DNA of 64,000 nucleotides from JAQBQB01 sp963846925 (GCA_963846925.1 CAWJXW010000001.1:1-64000), one strand, 5' to 3'; positions 37,978 to 47,573 are shown, counted from the stretch's first letter. Translations and numbers: made by a program. The notes: generated by a model not told the origin, from the letters alone.

Positions 37978-38113
37978 GGGTTCTCCGAGTGCGTGTTAGA
38001 AGCGCTACTGGCGTCCGCGAGGGCTACGGCGAAGACAAGGCGTCCATGGTGAGCGCGTAAAATAGGAGATCGCGGCCGTCAAGGCGCAACCTCGGCTCAC
38101 CGGGGCTTCGCGA

Positions 38114-39190
38114 CTACCGCGTTCCCGCGAGCACCCGCGTGCGCTGGACGGCCGGCGGGCAGAACTCGCACCGCCTGGGCAGAATCCGGTAGCGCTCGAG
38201 CCGCACGTCCTGTGACAGGAACCCGGGTTTCACCAACTCCTCGCGCATCAGATCGGTGCTCAGATACTTCTTGTTCGAATCCGAGAACACCGTCGCGACG
38301 ATGGCGTCCGCTCCGAGCTCCTCCTGAGCGAGTAGCGCGCCGAGGAAGTTCGCGCCCGACGAGATGCCCACGGCCAGACCGAGTGATGCAGCGAGCGCCT
38401 GCGCCATGAGAATCGCGTCGCCGTCGTCGACCGAGATCACGTGGTCGAGGAACCCGAGATCGACGATCGCGGGCACGAATTCATCGGAGATGCCCTGGAT
38501 GCGGTGCCGCCCAACCTTGCGCCCCGTGCTCAGCGTCGGCGAGTTGGACGGTTCGAGTGGATGGATCCGAACGTGCGCTCGATGAGCACGTAGAAATCGC
38601 CCGACACCCATCACGGTGCCGCCGGTGCCGACCCCCGCGACGAATGCGTCGGGACCGTGCACGGTCACCGAGCGCAGTTGGGCCGCGATCTCCGGACCTG
38701 TCGTCAGCTCGTGCGCCTCGGCATTGAAGTCATTGCTGAATTGCCGTGGCAGAAATGAGCCGGGCGTCGCCAGGCCGAGCGACTCGGCACGCTGGATCGA
38801 GCCGAGGAATCCGCCGTCGTCGCGAGAGACGAGCTCGATGTCGGCCCCCAGCGACCGAATGAGGTTGATACGCTCGCCCGACATCCAATCCGGCATGAAG
38901 ATCGTGACGGGATGGCCGAGCGCGCGGCCGAGGGCGGCGAACGAGATCCCGGTGTTGCCGCTGGTCGCCTCGATGATGCGTCCACCCGGCCGGAGCTCGC
39001 CGCACTCGTAGGCGCGCCGCAAGACGTGAAGCGCCATGCGATCCTTGACGCTCCCGGTGAGATTCATCGACTCCAGCTTCGCGTAGATCGTGCGCTTCCT
39101 TCCGCGAACGCTGAAGTCGATGGCCGCGAGCGGCGTGTTGCCGACGAGCGGAGCAAGCGCCTCGATCCGCTCCAGTACCTGAGTGGACAT
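38114..39190 (-). CDS. Cysteine-synthase-like PLP enzyme with C-terminal CxxC tail
   Basis: A 358-residue fold-type II PLP enzyme from ATG 39188-39190. The PLP Lys is in NLTGSVKDRMALHVL, the substrate loop is ATSGNTGISFAALG, and the phosphate cradle is GVGTGGTVMGVG. The cofactor-ring Ser region is VGISSGANFLGALL. A tail beyond the usual end carries LPRRCEFCPPAVQRTRVLAG. Relatives include O-acetylserine sulphhydrylase, cystathionine synthase and SbnA; the loop alone does not decide. It lies near the TOMM operon, whose core needs Cys, but on the far side of a convergent gene, so a link is speculative. Confidence 0.85.
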   Translation of the reverse strand: MSTQVLERIEALAPLVGNTPLAAIDFSVRGRKRTIYAKLESMNLTGSVKDRMALHVLRRAYECGELRPGGRIIEATSGNTGISFAALGRALGHPVTIFMPDWMSGERINLIRSLGADIELVSRDDGGFLGSIQRAESLGLATPGSFLPRQFSNDFNAEAHELTTGPEIAAQLRSVTVHGPDAFVAGVGTGGTVMGVGRFLRAHRAHVRIHPLEPSNSPTLSTGRKVGRHRIQGISDEFVPAIVDLGFLDHVISVDDGDAILMAQALAASLGLAVGISSGANFLGALLAQEELGADAIVATVFSDSNKKYLSTDLMREELVKPGFLSQDVRLERYRILPRRCEFCPPAVQRTRVLAGTR

Positions 39191-39338
39191 GCTTTCAACT
39201 TCAGCCCGACCTGGGCGTCTGCCTGTCAGGCATCTCACGCGGCGACGTCGGCATTCCCCCGAGACGAGGCCTAACGCGGACCGGCTTGCGACCGTAACGT
39301 TGGGTCGAAATCCCACCCGTCCGCCCCCCTCCCGCCGC

Positions 39339-40964
39339 ATGAACTCGTTCCCATATCCGTCGTTTCCGCCGGCGCAGCTCGCTGCCAACGGCGCGCCAAA
39401 AAAGGTCATCGTCATTGGAGCCGGACTCGCCGGACTGGTCGCCGCGCACGCACTCATAAACGCCGGCCACGACGTGGTCGTCCTCGAGGCGAGCGACCGG
39501 CCGGGGGGCCGTGTGTGCACGCTTCGCACCGCTTTTTCCGACGGTCAATTCGCCGAAGCAGGCGCGGCGTTCGTGCCGGGAGCGCACACCTACACCGTCG
39601 GGTTCGCGCTGTACTTTGGGCTCGGCCTCCTGTCATACGGAAAGCAGGGGCGAAGCACCGACTATCTCGCTGGCTGGCGCATCGACGATCAGGTGCGCGC
39701 GAAATGGCCGGTTACCCTCACGCCCGAAGAGCTCGCGAGCACGCCGCCGGATTGGCTCAAGCAGTACACGCAGTCGGCGTTGAATTCGATCTTGTCGGAG
39801 CCGCCGCGTGCGGCGGATTGGCCGCCGGCATCCTTGCACGCGCTCGACACGATCAGCTTCGCGCAATTCCTGGCGAATGCGGGCGCGTCGCCCGGCGCGA
39901 TCTCGGTGATCCGTCGCGGCTTCTTCGATCTCTGGGGCGACGGAGTCGATGCATGCTCCGCGCTACTCATCCTCCGCGACATGGCGAACACGATCGTCGC
40001 CGCGTCCAAAGACACGCCGGCTACCGCCGCGCCGGTGCATCCGGCCACGCATCTGTACCGCGCTCAGACTCCCACGCCGGCGAACGCGTTGGCGGCGGTC
40101 AACGCGGCTGCGGGAACCGCGACGGCTCAACGCAACACGCCGACGTTCACGCGCCCGGTTCCGGCCGCGGCGATCACGAACATCGCCGACGTCGATCCGC
40201 ACGGCGTCTATCACATTCAGGGCGGCAACGACGCGCTCCCACTAGCGTTCGCGAAGGGACTCGGCGCGCGCCTCCATTACGGCGCGCCGGTGACTCGAAT
40301 CGAGCAAGACGCGAAGGGCGTGCGCGTGTTCTGCTCGGGCACGGCCGCGCCGGTGACGGGCGACTATGTCATCAGCGCGATTCCCCTGAGCACGTTCCGG
40401 CTGGTCGACGTGGCGCCGGCGTTGTCGCCCGAAAAAGCGCGCGTCGTCGCCGAGCTTCCGTACACGTCGGTCACGCGGCTCTTTCTGCAGTTCGACCAGC
40501 GCTTTTGGGTCGACTCAGGCCTCGAGGGACTCGCGTCGACGGATCTGCCGGTCTCGGACAACGCGCCGATCCCCGGCTTCTGGATCGAGGAGGCGACGTC
40601 TCTGCAATCCGGGACGCCCGGCATCCTCGATTGCTACATCACCGGCCAACGGGCGCGCGAGTTCGCGGCGATGAGCGACCCGGCGCGCGTGATGTACACG
40701 CTCGATCAAGTCGAACGTGTGTTCCCGGGCGCCAAGTCGCACTACACCGGCCGCGTCATGACGAAGATCTGGGACGCCGAGCCATGGGCGCGCGGTGGCT
40801 ACGGGTGGTTCAAGCCGGGGCAGATGCAGACGCTGTATCCCTTGCTCGCCACCCCCGAGGGACGCATCCATTTTGCCGGAGAAGCCACGTCGGCCCTTCC
40901 GGCGTGGATGCAGGGAGCGCTCGAGTCAGGTCTTCGCGCGGCGAGCGAGGTGAACGCGCAGTAA
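39339..40964 (+). CDS. Flavin monoamine oxidase family protein
   Basis: A 541-residue FAD enzyme from ATG 39339. The dinucleotide fold is KKVIVIGAGLAGLVAAHALI, then VVVLEASDRPGGRVCTLRTA, and the C-terminal FAD contact is IHFAGEATSALPAWMQGALE followed by SGLRAA. The middle resembles amine or L-amino-acid oxidases (ILDCYITGQRAREFAAM). No Tat or Sec signal is obvious; the N-terminus (MNSFPYPSFPPAQLAANG) is Pro-rich. It converges on the SagB gene of the TOMM operon, with the 8-base repeat between the stops. Confidence 0.85.
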   Translation: MNSFPYPSFPPAQLAANGAPKKVIVIGAGLAGLVAAHALINAGHDVVVLEASDRPGGRVCTLRTAFSDGQFAEAGAAFVPGAHTYTVGFALYFGLGLLSYGKQGRSTDYLAGWRIDDQVRAKWPVTLTPEELASTPPDWLKQYTQSALNSILSEPPRAADWPPASLHALDTISFAQFLANAGASPGAISVIRRGFFDLWGDGVDACSALLILRDMANTIVAASKDTPATAAPVHPATHLYRAQTPTPANALAAVNAAAGTATAQRNTPTFTRPVPAAAITNIADVDPHGVYHIQGGNDALPLAFAKGLGARLHYGAPVTRIEQDAKGVRVFCSGTAAPVTGDYVISAIPLSTFRLVDVAPALSPEKARVVAELPYTSVTRLFLQFDQRFWVDSGLEGLASTDLPVSDNAPIPGFWIEEATSLQSGTPGILDCYITGQRAREFAAMSDPARVMYTLDQVERVFPGAKSHYTGRVMTKIWDAEPWARGGYGWFKPGQMQTLYPLLATPEGRIHFAGEATSALPAWMQGALESGLRAASEVNAQ

Positions 40965-40970
40965 CGACGG

Positions 40971-41018
40971 GTGGACCGGTGGACCGGTGGACCGGTGGAC
41001 CGGTGGACCGGTGGACCG
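40971..41018. repeat. Six perfect tandem copies of an 8-base unit
   Basis: GTGGACCG is repeated six times without change between the stop codons of the convergent amine oxidase (40964) and SagB (41033) genes. Each unit is close to self-complementary when joined to the next (GGTGGACC, CCGGTGGACCGG), so the array can form hairpins and might act as a bidirectional terminator or a slippage-prone minisatellite. Confidence 0.9.
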
Positions 41019-41032
41019 GAAAAAGGCGCCGG

Positions 41033-42403
41033 TTACCGACTTCCAATAACGAACGCGCCCACCGACGCTTCTTCCAGCGGATCGGTCCCGATTACGCCGG
41101 CAAACGCGTCGGCGTTCCCGCCGCCGACGGCGCACGGCGCGAGGCCCATCGCGGTGGCGACCAGATACATGGTCTGATACAGCGCGCCGACTTCCTGCAG
41201 GATCAGCGCGTACGCGTTGCCCTCGTAGCGGCGATTGATCTTTTCGAATCGCGCGGTGAAGACGAGCTGAACTTGCTGCGCGGAGCCGCGATCCATTGGC
41301 ACGGCCGAATTGCTGACGAAAGACTGCACCGCGCCGGCGTCGGCTTCGATCGGAAAGAGCTCGTGGCTCGTCGCGAGATAGCGGTAGAGGCCCGGCTCCA
41401 GCCCCGCGCAGCGCGACGCGATGACGTATACCTCGAGCGGGTGGCACGCGCCGCCGCCGGGATAGAGGCGGAATCGGTCGTCATCGCTTGCACGCGCCGT
41501 TCGAAAGAGAAACTGGCCGAGCGTTTCGATGGTGATCGGGTCCGGCGCGTGATACCGGAGGGACCGTCGCGACTCGAGAACTCGCGTGAACGGAACGTCG
41601 TGGTCCGAGAGCGCCGCGACGTCCGCGCGCGCGAGCGGGATCACTCCCGACGGCGGATTCGTGGGCGACTCCGCGTGCGGGTCGGTCTTCCCGAACCGAT
41701 AGGTGGCCCCGATGCGGAGGTCGCGACGAAACGTGCGACTCCGCTCGTGCATCACCAAATCGTGAAACTCCCAGCCTCGCGCATGACCGTCGCGGTCCTC
41801 GGCCGTTTCGCCATTGTCGGCGGCGGGCAGGACGAGATCTGCCGCGCGCAGCAACCCGATCGCCGCTTCAATGAACGCCGCGTCCTGGCCGAGACGTTCG
41901 GCCGCTTGCGACGCAGTGTGCGCCGTGGCGAGACACGCGACCAGCTCGACGCCGCACGACGCGTGCACCTCGACTCGGCCGCGCGCCCGCGGCGACTCGA
42001 CCACGAGACTGTCGCCGTCGCGGCGCAGATGCGCGAAGCGCGAGAGGCGCACCGCACCGTGCGTCGTCGCGTCGATCGCCGACGCGAGCGTCGCGACGGG
42101 AACGAACGAGAAGACAGGTTCACCGTCGCGAATGACACGATAGCGGAGACGGCCATCGCTTTCGAGTGCCGGCTTGAGCGCGTGCCATAACGCCAACGCT
42201 TCGACGTCGCCGAGGTCGAGCAACCGATCTTCTATCTCCGACATCGAGCACTGGCTTGCCAGCAGTGCGTCGAGCGGAGCTGGCGCCGCGCGGAACGGCG
42301 TATGCGCCGTCCCGCCAGCAGCCAGTGATACGTACAACGAGGATGCCACCGCGCCTACATCGAGCAGAGCTGCGGAGCGGCGTCGCAGTTTCCAATCGAG
42401 CAA
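41033..42403 (-). CDS. SagB-type dehydrogenase of the TOMM operon
   Basis: A 456-residue protein. The first ~230 residues (LDWKLRRRSAALLDVG, SQCSMSEIEDRLLDLGDVEA) form a winged-helix or leader-interaction region seen in long SagB proteins. The FMN nitroreductase domain begins near FTRVLESRRSLRYHAPDPIT and continues with LYPGGGACHPLEVYVIASRC, YALILQEVGALYQTMYLVAT and MGLAPCAVGGGNADAF. These are the SagB/ThcOx landmarks. The family oxidises azolines to azoles after cyclodehydration of Cys, Ser or Thr. The ATG at 42403 lies inside the end of the precursor gene (49-base overlap); ATG 42244 is a later alternative. Frame intact; last gene of the operon. Confidence 0.9.
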   Translation of the reverse strand: MLDWKLRRRSAALLDVGAVASSLYVSLAAGGTAHTPFRAAPAPLDALLASQCSMSEIEDRLLDLGDVEALALWHALKPALESDGRLRYRVIRDGEPVFSFVPVATLASAIDATTHGAVRLSRFAHLRRDGDSLVVESPRARGRVEVHASCGVELVACLATAHTASQAAERLGQDAAFIEAAIGLLRAADLVLPAADNGETAEDRDGHARGWEFHDLVMHERSRTFRRDLRIGATYRFGKTDPHAESPTNPPSGVIPLARADVAALSDHDVPFTRVLESRRSLRYHAPDPITIETLGQFLFRTARASDDDRFRLYPGGGACHPLEVYVIASRCAGLEPGLYRYLATSHELFPIEADAGAVQSFVSNSAVPMDRGSAQQVQLVFTARFEKINRRYEGNAYALILQEVGALYQTMYLVATAMGLAPCAVGGGNADAFAGVIGTDPLEEASVGAFVIGSR

Positions 42404-42681
42404 AGGTCGGGACCGATGGAGCAGAGTGCCGGGTCGTTAGAGCAGGTTCCCGGCTTTTCCTTCTGCTTCCGTACGTGCTCGTCGAGCGCGTCGGGACGCT
42501 TCGGAATCACGAGATGGTGGTCGGCATCCGTGCTCTGGTGGACGTGAACCTTGCCCTTCACGTGGATGCCGGCCTCGGTCAGAACGGCATGCGGGTCCTT
42601 CATGAGCCTCGCGTGAAAGTCCTTGTCGAGCCAGGCGCGAGCGATGACTTTGCCGATCTTCTTACGGTTGTCTTCGGCCAT
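42355..42681 (-). CDS. TOMM precursor peptide with nitrile-hydratase-like leader
   Basis: A 108-residue peptide from ATG 42679-42681 with AGAGG nine bases upstream. Residues 1-78 form a Cys-free leader like the nitrile hydratase alpha subunit (IARAWLDKDFHARLMKDPHA, VLTEAGIHVKGKVHVHQ, HHLVIPKRPD). The last 30 residues contain all five Cys (80, 87, 94, 99, 106), four of them in Cys-Ser pairs, arranged as repeats of the form C-S-x-x-P-x-L. After heterocycle formation this would give four or five thiazol(in)es and perhaps modified Ser. No double-Gly cleavage site; KPG at 76-78 marks the likely border. It overlaps the start of sagB by 49 bases. Confidence 0.85.
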   Translation of the reverse strand: MAEDNRKKIGKVIARAWLDKDFHARLMKDPHAVLTEAGIHVKGKVHVHQSTDADHHLVIPKRPDALDEHVRKQKEKPGTCSNDPALCSIGPDLCSIGNCDAAPQLCSM

Positions 42682-42767
42682 TTCGACGATCCTCTGGTGA
42701 TGGGACGCTGCGGGCCAACGGGGAGAATGCTGCGACCGCGGTGCTGCACCTGCAGAAGCGAAGCGGA

Positions 42768-44964
42768 CTAGAGGAAGAAGGCGACGGGATTCAACTCTGC
42801 CTCGGCGGTGCGATGCGTGCGCCATCCGAGATCGACCGGGACGTCGTACAGGCGCCCGGGTGCGAACCTCTCTCGGAAGTGGCGCAGTCCGGGAACGATT
42901 GCCTTCACCACGGGCAGACCAACGTCGGCTCGCGTCTGATCACAGGCGAGGACCATCATGCCTCGCGCCTCGATCGTGCCGCGGATCGCGTGAATGTCGT
43001 CGAGGATGTCGGCGCCGCTCCTGTCGTCGAAGTCGCGCCGCCGGCGAAGCGCGCCCGGTGCGGGCGCGAGGTATGGCTGATTGGCGATCGTCGCGTCCCT
43101 CAGCCAGGAGGCGAGCGCCGAATTCATGCCTGTTCCGCGTCGAAGCAGGTCGAGCGCGGAAAACATCTGATTCATCTCGCTGACGGCACGCATCGCGGCA
43201 ATACCCACGTCGAGGTGCGTGCCGAGCCCGGCGAGAATCTCCTCATCGTCGCGATCGGTGGCCCGCGACACGGCAATCACCGTTGGAACGCGGATGTCGT
43301 TGGTGAGGTCGAGAAGCCAGACGTCTCGGTGTTCCCTTCTATAGAAGGCGCGTGTCGCTTCCCATTCCGGCCCGTCGAAATCATCGATGTCGAGGGCCGG
43401 GCGACTGACTCGGTTGTACCACCAAATACCCGCGGCGTCGCGCTCGATCAGCTCACACAACCCTTGCAGCAACGCCTCCTCGCGCGTGTTGCCGGCCGCG
43501 CATCCATTCGAGTCGCCATTGCAGTGGAAGCCGAGCCCTGGAGTGCGATGGCCGAGGTAGAGAAAAGCCGTCGGCAGGTAGCGCACCCGCTGCTCCGTGA
43601 ACGACCACGCCGGCGACCAGTCGAATTCGGTGTCCTCGTTGATCGGATCCGGAACGAAGTCGTGCACCGCTTTCTGGGGAGCGGGGTCCCTCCGCGAGGC
43701 GTACTGGGCCTCGCTGAATAGCATGACGTCGCGCGGGTCGATCGCGCCGCTGTTCGCGCATCGCGCGAAGAGTCGAGCGCACACGCGGCTCGTCGCCATG
43801 TGCGCTCGCCGAATACCGTTCGAGCGCCTCGGCGAGTGCGCTCGCGCGCGCCTGTGCGTCGGTGAAACCCTTTCCGCTGCTCGCGCGCCGCAGCCCGGAG
43901 CGAAGACCCGTGAGATCGTGATGCAGAAAGACGGGATTCGTCCCCGCTGTGTATACGTGCAGCACCGAATCAGCCGGCGTAATGCGCGTGAGTTCCCTGA
44001 CGACGCCCGTCACGGGGTCGACGAGACTCTGTAGCCGAGCAACTGTCGCCTCCGGCGACACCGTACGGTGTCCTCCATCCGCCGTGAATCGCTTTGGCGC
44101 CGACCGGAGCTCGAACGGTTCCGAAACTTGGCGCGCGTAGAGATCCGGTTCGCCGCATGCCGGGCACTGTGGCCGCCTCGCAACGACGTGGCGGCTCGAC
44201 TCGAGCGTCACCATGTCGACGATGGTGATACAGGCGTCGTCGTCGTCTCCGCCGCGCAATGCACGCGCCAACCGCCCGGTGGCGAGTCCGATCAGCGTCG
44301 CTTCCGTCCACGGATCGGCCTCGCTCGGCACGTTCGGCGTCCGTTGGAGTCGACGCTCGAGAAAGGAACGCACGACGTCGTTGCGCTCGAGCATGTGGCG
44401 CAGGCACTCCCAGCAAGGGCCTCGGCCCGGCTGAAACAACGGCCCGATCCAGGCTCGCGTTCCGTGCGCTCGCGCTAACAACCAGGGCCGCCGCTCGATC
44501 AGTGCGCGGCGATTCCACGCGGCGAGCCCCGGCGTGCGGTAGTCGGAGACCAGTTGGAGCACGACCTCCGCATCGTCGCGCACGTCGAATCCATACGCCG
44601 CGAGCGCCGATGTCCATGCGCCCGTCTCACCATCGACGCTCATGACGGCGACGCGGCGAGAAGCGAGGTCGGTCCGATCGGCGTCGTCCACGACGTGACC
44701 ATCCGCGGCGAGCAGCGCGATCGCGTAGTACACCTCCGCGGCGTCGTGCTCGCTCTCGAGCAGCTCGGCGACTTCGTCAGGCGATCGCGTTCCATCGAGC
44801 AGCGAAGCGAGGCGCTCGTACAAGCCGCCCGCGAGTACGACCGACGTTCGTTCGCCGAGTAGCGCGACGCCGTCGCCGTCGACCACGTGTACGGCGAGAT
44901 GCCGGCCGAACGCGGGACGCTGCGGCAGGGCGAGGGTCGGACTGGCCGCGGTAGGTGCCGTCAC
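42768..44964 (-). CDS. Fused leader-binding/ThiF-like and YcaO cyclodehydratase, one frame break
   Basis: From GTG 44962-44964, which overlaps the kinase stop (GTGA). The N-terminus is a PqqD-like leader-binding domain (AVHVVDGDGVALLGERTSVV, LLDGTRSPDEVAELLESEH). A ThiF-like ocin domain follows with a zinc site made of PCWECL and QCPACGEP. The YcaO domain starts near SVLHVYTAGTNPVFLHHDLT, with ATP-site Glu residues in GFTDAQARASALAEALERYS. After a frame change near 43790 come GNTREEALLQGLCELIERDA, GIWWYNRVSRPALDID and DQTRADVGLPVVKAIVPGLR. It uses ATP to cyclise Cys/Ser of the precursor. About 730 residues, ending AELNPVAFFL. Confidence 0.9.
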
Positions 44965-47573
44965 GGTGCGTTCGCGATCAGAGCGGCGAACCGCGGATCG
45001 CCGCGCAGTGACGCAAACGCGGGATCTGCGCGGACGAAGGCGGCGTAATTGGCCGCTCCAAGCTCGTTGAGAACCGCGAACGCCTCGTCGGCCGCCCCGA
45101 GGCGGGCATACAGACGTGCGATCTCCCAACTGGCGAACCATCCGCGGAACGCGTCCACCTTCAAGCCTCCAAGCGCCCGAGCGCTGTCGGCGTAGGCGCG
45201 GGCCTCCGCGGTGCGACCGACGACGGAATACGCAAATCCGAGGTCGACGTGCGTGAACTGCGAGACTGGCGAGACGCGTCGTCGCGGCTCGAGCACGGCG
45301 AGGACGGAATCGAAGTATGCTCGTTCGCGCCCGTGGTCACCGTGCCTCGCGTAAAGCCGGCCCTTGGCGCGATAGAACTCGGCGCTGTCCACCCGCGCGT
45401 CGCCGATCGACATTGCTTCGAGTCGCTGTTCATAGACCGGCGGCAGACCGATCTCCCAACGGAAACGGTACAGCGGATCGCCGATGAGCTGCTGAACGAT
45501 GCCCGGGACTTCGGCCAGCTCGCCCATTTTCTGGTACACCTCGTCGGTCTTGCCCTCGAAGAGCAGGAACTGGGTGATGCCGATGCGCGCCGGAACCCAA
45601 TCGGGACTGATCGCGAGCGCCCGCTCGAGACATCGCTTGCCCTCGCTCATGCGTCGCAGCAGGAACAACGAGACGGCGTCTTCGAACAGATCCGTCGTCG
45701 AACGTGGGTCGAGCTCCGACGCTCGCTCGAAGTTCGCGACCGCCGAGACGTTGTCGCCGGCGGACCGGTTCAAGCGGCCGATCTGCACGAAGAGATCGGC
45801 GTTGTTGGGCTGACGCGCTTTCACGGATTCGAATTCCTTCAGCCCGCGCGCGCGATCACCGGCGCCGTAGGCGTACCACATGCCGAGCGCGATGCGCGAC
45901 TGCGGCAAATCGGGCGCCAGCGTCACCGCACGGTCGACGGAGGCCTTGAACGCGGCGAGCCGGTCCGGGGTCCCGCCGTAGACTCTGAGGAAACCGCCTT
46001 GCACCTGCGCAAGACGCGCCTGCGCGAGGGCGAACTTGGGGTCGAGCCGGACAGCCTCGGTCAAATCCGCCATGGCCTGCTCCTGCTCGCCGCGCACCAG
46101 ATACTGAGACGCGTGCAGATTGCCGCGCAGGAACGCCTGATACGCGTCCAGGTCTTTGGTCGGCAGAGAGGCCAGCGCCGCCGTCGCCTCCGGCGACAGC
46201 GCGACGTCGAGCACACGAGCCACGTTGCGCGCGATGCGCTCCTGCACCGCGAACACTTCCCCCGCACCGACCGATGTCGTGATGTGGTCGGACCAAAGCT
46301 CCGCACCCGTCGCGACGTTGACGAGACGCGGTGAGACGAGAATCAGGCGCGTGCCGTCGGGCCGGCGGTCAGTTCGCACGCTGCCCGTGAGGACGTGCGT
46401 GACCCCGAGCTGGGCGGCGATCTCGCGCAGCGATTGCTTGCGCAGATCGTATTGCATGGCGCTGGCACGCGTCACGACACGAATGCCGTTCACGTCGCCG
46501 ATGCGGGTCGACAGCTCGTCGGTAATACCGTCGGTGAGATACTTCTCCTCGGGTGGGCCCTGATGGTCGAACGTCAGTACGGCGACGACCGGCGTCGTCA
46601 CGCCGGCGCCGGCGCGGCCGCGCTGCGCGACGAACCAGGCGGCGACGATTGCGACGACGACGAGTCCCGCGCCGATGCCCATCAATCGACGGCGGCGTTT
46701 CGGCGATGCCTTTCGCAGCGCCGTCGAACCCGTCGTGCCGCCACCGAGCGCGCGCACGAACGCATCGACGTTCGGAAACCGGTTCGACGGATCCTTCGCG
46801 AGCGCGATCTCCAACGCTTCGGCGACCCCCGGCGGGATGCCGTCGCGCAACTGGCGCACGTCCGGAATGGCCCCCGAGTTGTGCAGTGCGAGCGTCGCGA
46901 GCGCCGACGACCCCTGGAACGGCGTCCGGCCGCTGAGCATCTCGAACAGGACGCACGCGAGACTGTATTGATCGCTCGCCGGCGAGACCGCCACCGCGTC
47001 CCCCATCGCCTGCTCGGGGCTCATGTACGCCGGCGTTCCGATGACCAATCCCGTTTGCGTCAGCTGCTGCTGCGCCGCGTCGCCGACCAGACGCGCGATG
47101 CCGAAGTCGGTGACGACCGCGACGCCGTCGGACAACATGATGTTGCCCGGCTTGAGATCGCGGTGCACGATGCCCGCGGCGTGCGCGTACGAAAGCGCGC
47201 GCCCGACCTCGCGCGTGATCCGCAACGCGTCGTCGATCGGCAGTGGGCCGTCGCGCGCGAGACGAGCGCTCAGCGTCTCGCCGGTGACGAACGGCATGAC
47301 GTAGAACAGCAGCCCGTCGCCTTCACCCGACTCGTACATCGGCACGATGTTCGGGTGCGACAACGTGGCCGCGAGCTGGATCTCGCGCCGGAAGCGTTCG
47401 TGAGCGAGATGCGTGGCGATCTCGGGGCGCAGCACCTTGAGCGCGACGCGCCGGCCGTGCTTGAGGTCCGTCGCCTCGAACACGATCGCCATTCCACCTT
47501 CGCCCGCCTGCCGCTCGACGCGGTAACGCTCGGCGAGAACGCGTCCGGTTTCGAGGGAAGTCGCGGTGCTCAT
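44961..47573 (-). CDS. Ser/Thr protein kinase with TPR domain inside the TOMM operon
   Basis: An 870-residue protein from ATG 47571-47573, which overlaps the peptidase stop (ATGA). Kinase motifs are GEGGMAIVFEATDLKHGRRV, VALKVLRPE, IVHRDLKPGNIML, VVTDFGIARLVG and TPAYMSPEQAMG. One membrane helix follows (LMGIGAGLVVVAIVAAWFVA). An extracytoplasmic domain (VVAVLTFDHQGPPEEKYLTD, GVTHVLTGSVRTDRRPDG) and TPR repeats complete it (LTEAVRLDPKFALAQARLAQ). Kinase or kinase/cyclase fusions occur in some TOMM loci, so this is not a stray gene. It may sense the product or phosphorylate a biosynthetic partner; nothing in the sequence decides. Frame intact. Confidence 0.88.
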   Translation of the reverse strand: MSTATSLETGRVLAERYRVERQAGEGGMAIVFEATDLKHGRRVALKVLRPEIATHLAHERFRREIQLAATLSHPNIVPMYESGEGDGLLFYVMPFVTGETLSARLARDGPLPIDDALRITREVGRALSYAHAAGIVHRDLKPGNIMLSDGVAVVTDFGIARLVGDAAQQQLTQTGLVIGTPAYMSPEQAMGDAVAVSPASDQYSLACVLFEMLSGRTPFQGSSALATLALHNSGAIPDVRQLRDGIPPGVAEALEIALAKDPSNRFPNVDAFVRALGGGTTGSTALRKASPKRRRRLMGIGAGLVVVAIVAAWFVAQRGRAGAGVTTPVVAVLTFDHQGPPEEKYLTDGITDELSTRIGDVNGIRVVTRASAMQYDLRKQSLREIAAQLGVTHVLTGSVRTDRRPDGTRLILVSPRLVNVATGAELWSDHITTSVGAGEVFAVQERIARNVARVLDVALSPEATAALASLPTKDLDAYQAFLRGNLHASQYLVRGEQEQAMADLTEAVRLDPKFALAQARLAQVQGGFLRVYGGTPDRLAAFKASVDRAVTLAPDLPQSRIALGMWYAYGAGDRARGLKEFESVKARQPNNADLFVQIGRLNRSAGDNVSAVANFERASELDPRSTTDLFEDAVSLFLLRRMSEGKRCLERALAISPDWVPARIGITQFLLFEGKTDEVYQKMGELAEVPGIVQQLIGDPLYRFRWEIGLPPVYEQRLEAMSIGDARVDSAEFYRAKGRLYARHGDHGRERAYFDSVLAVLEPRRRVSPVSQFTHVDLGFAYSVVGRTAEARAYADSARALGGLKVDAFRGWFASWEIARLYARLGAADEAFAVLNELGAANYAAFVRADPAFASLRGDPRFAALIANAP

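Noticed and set aside
40971..41018. 8-base repeats considered as coding repeats of the amine oxidase or SagB
   Set aside because: They lie after both stop codons, and a unit length not divisible by three argues against coding repeats.
39515..42190. An 891-codon plus-strand frame over the amine oxidase and SagB genes
   Set aside because: It is a frame shadow: Arg-rich, no domain, and it crosses the stop of one good gene and the opposite strand of another.
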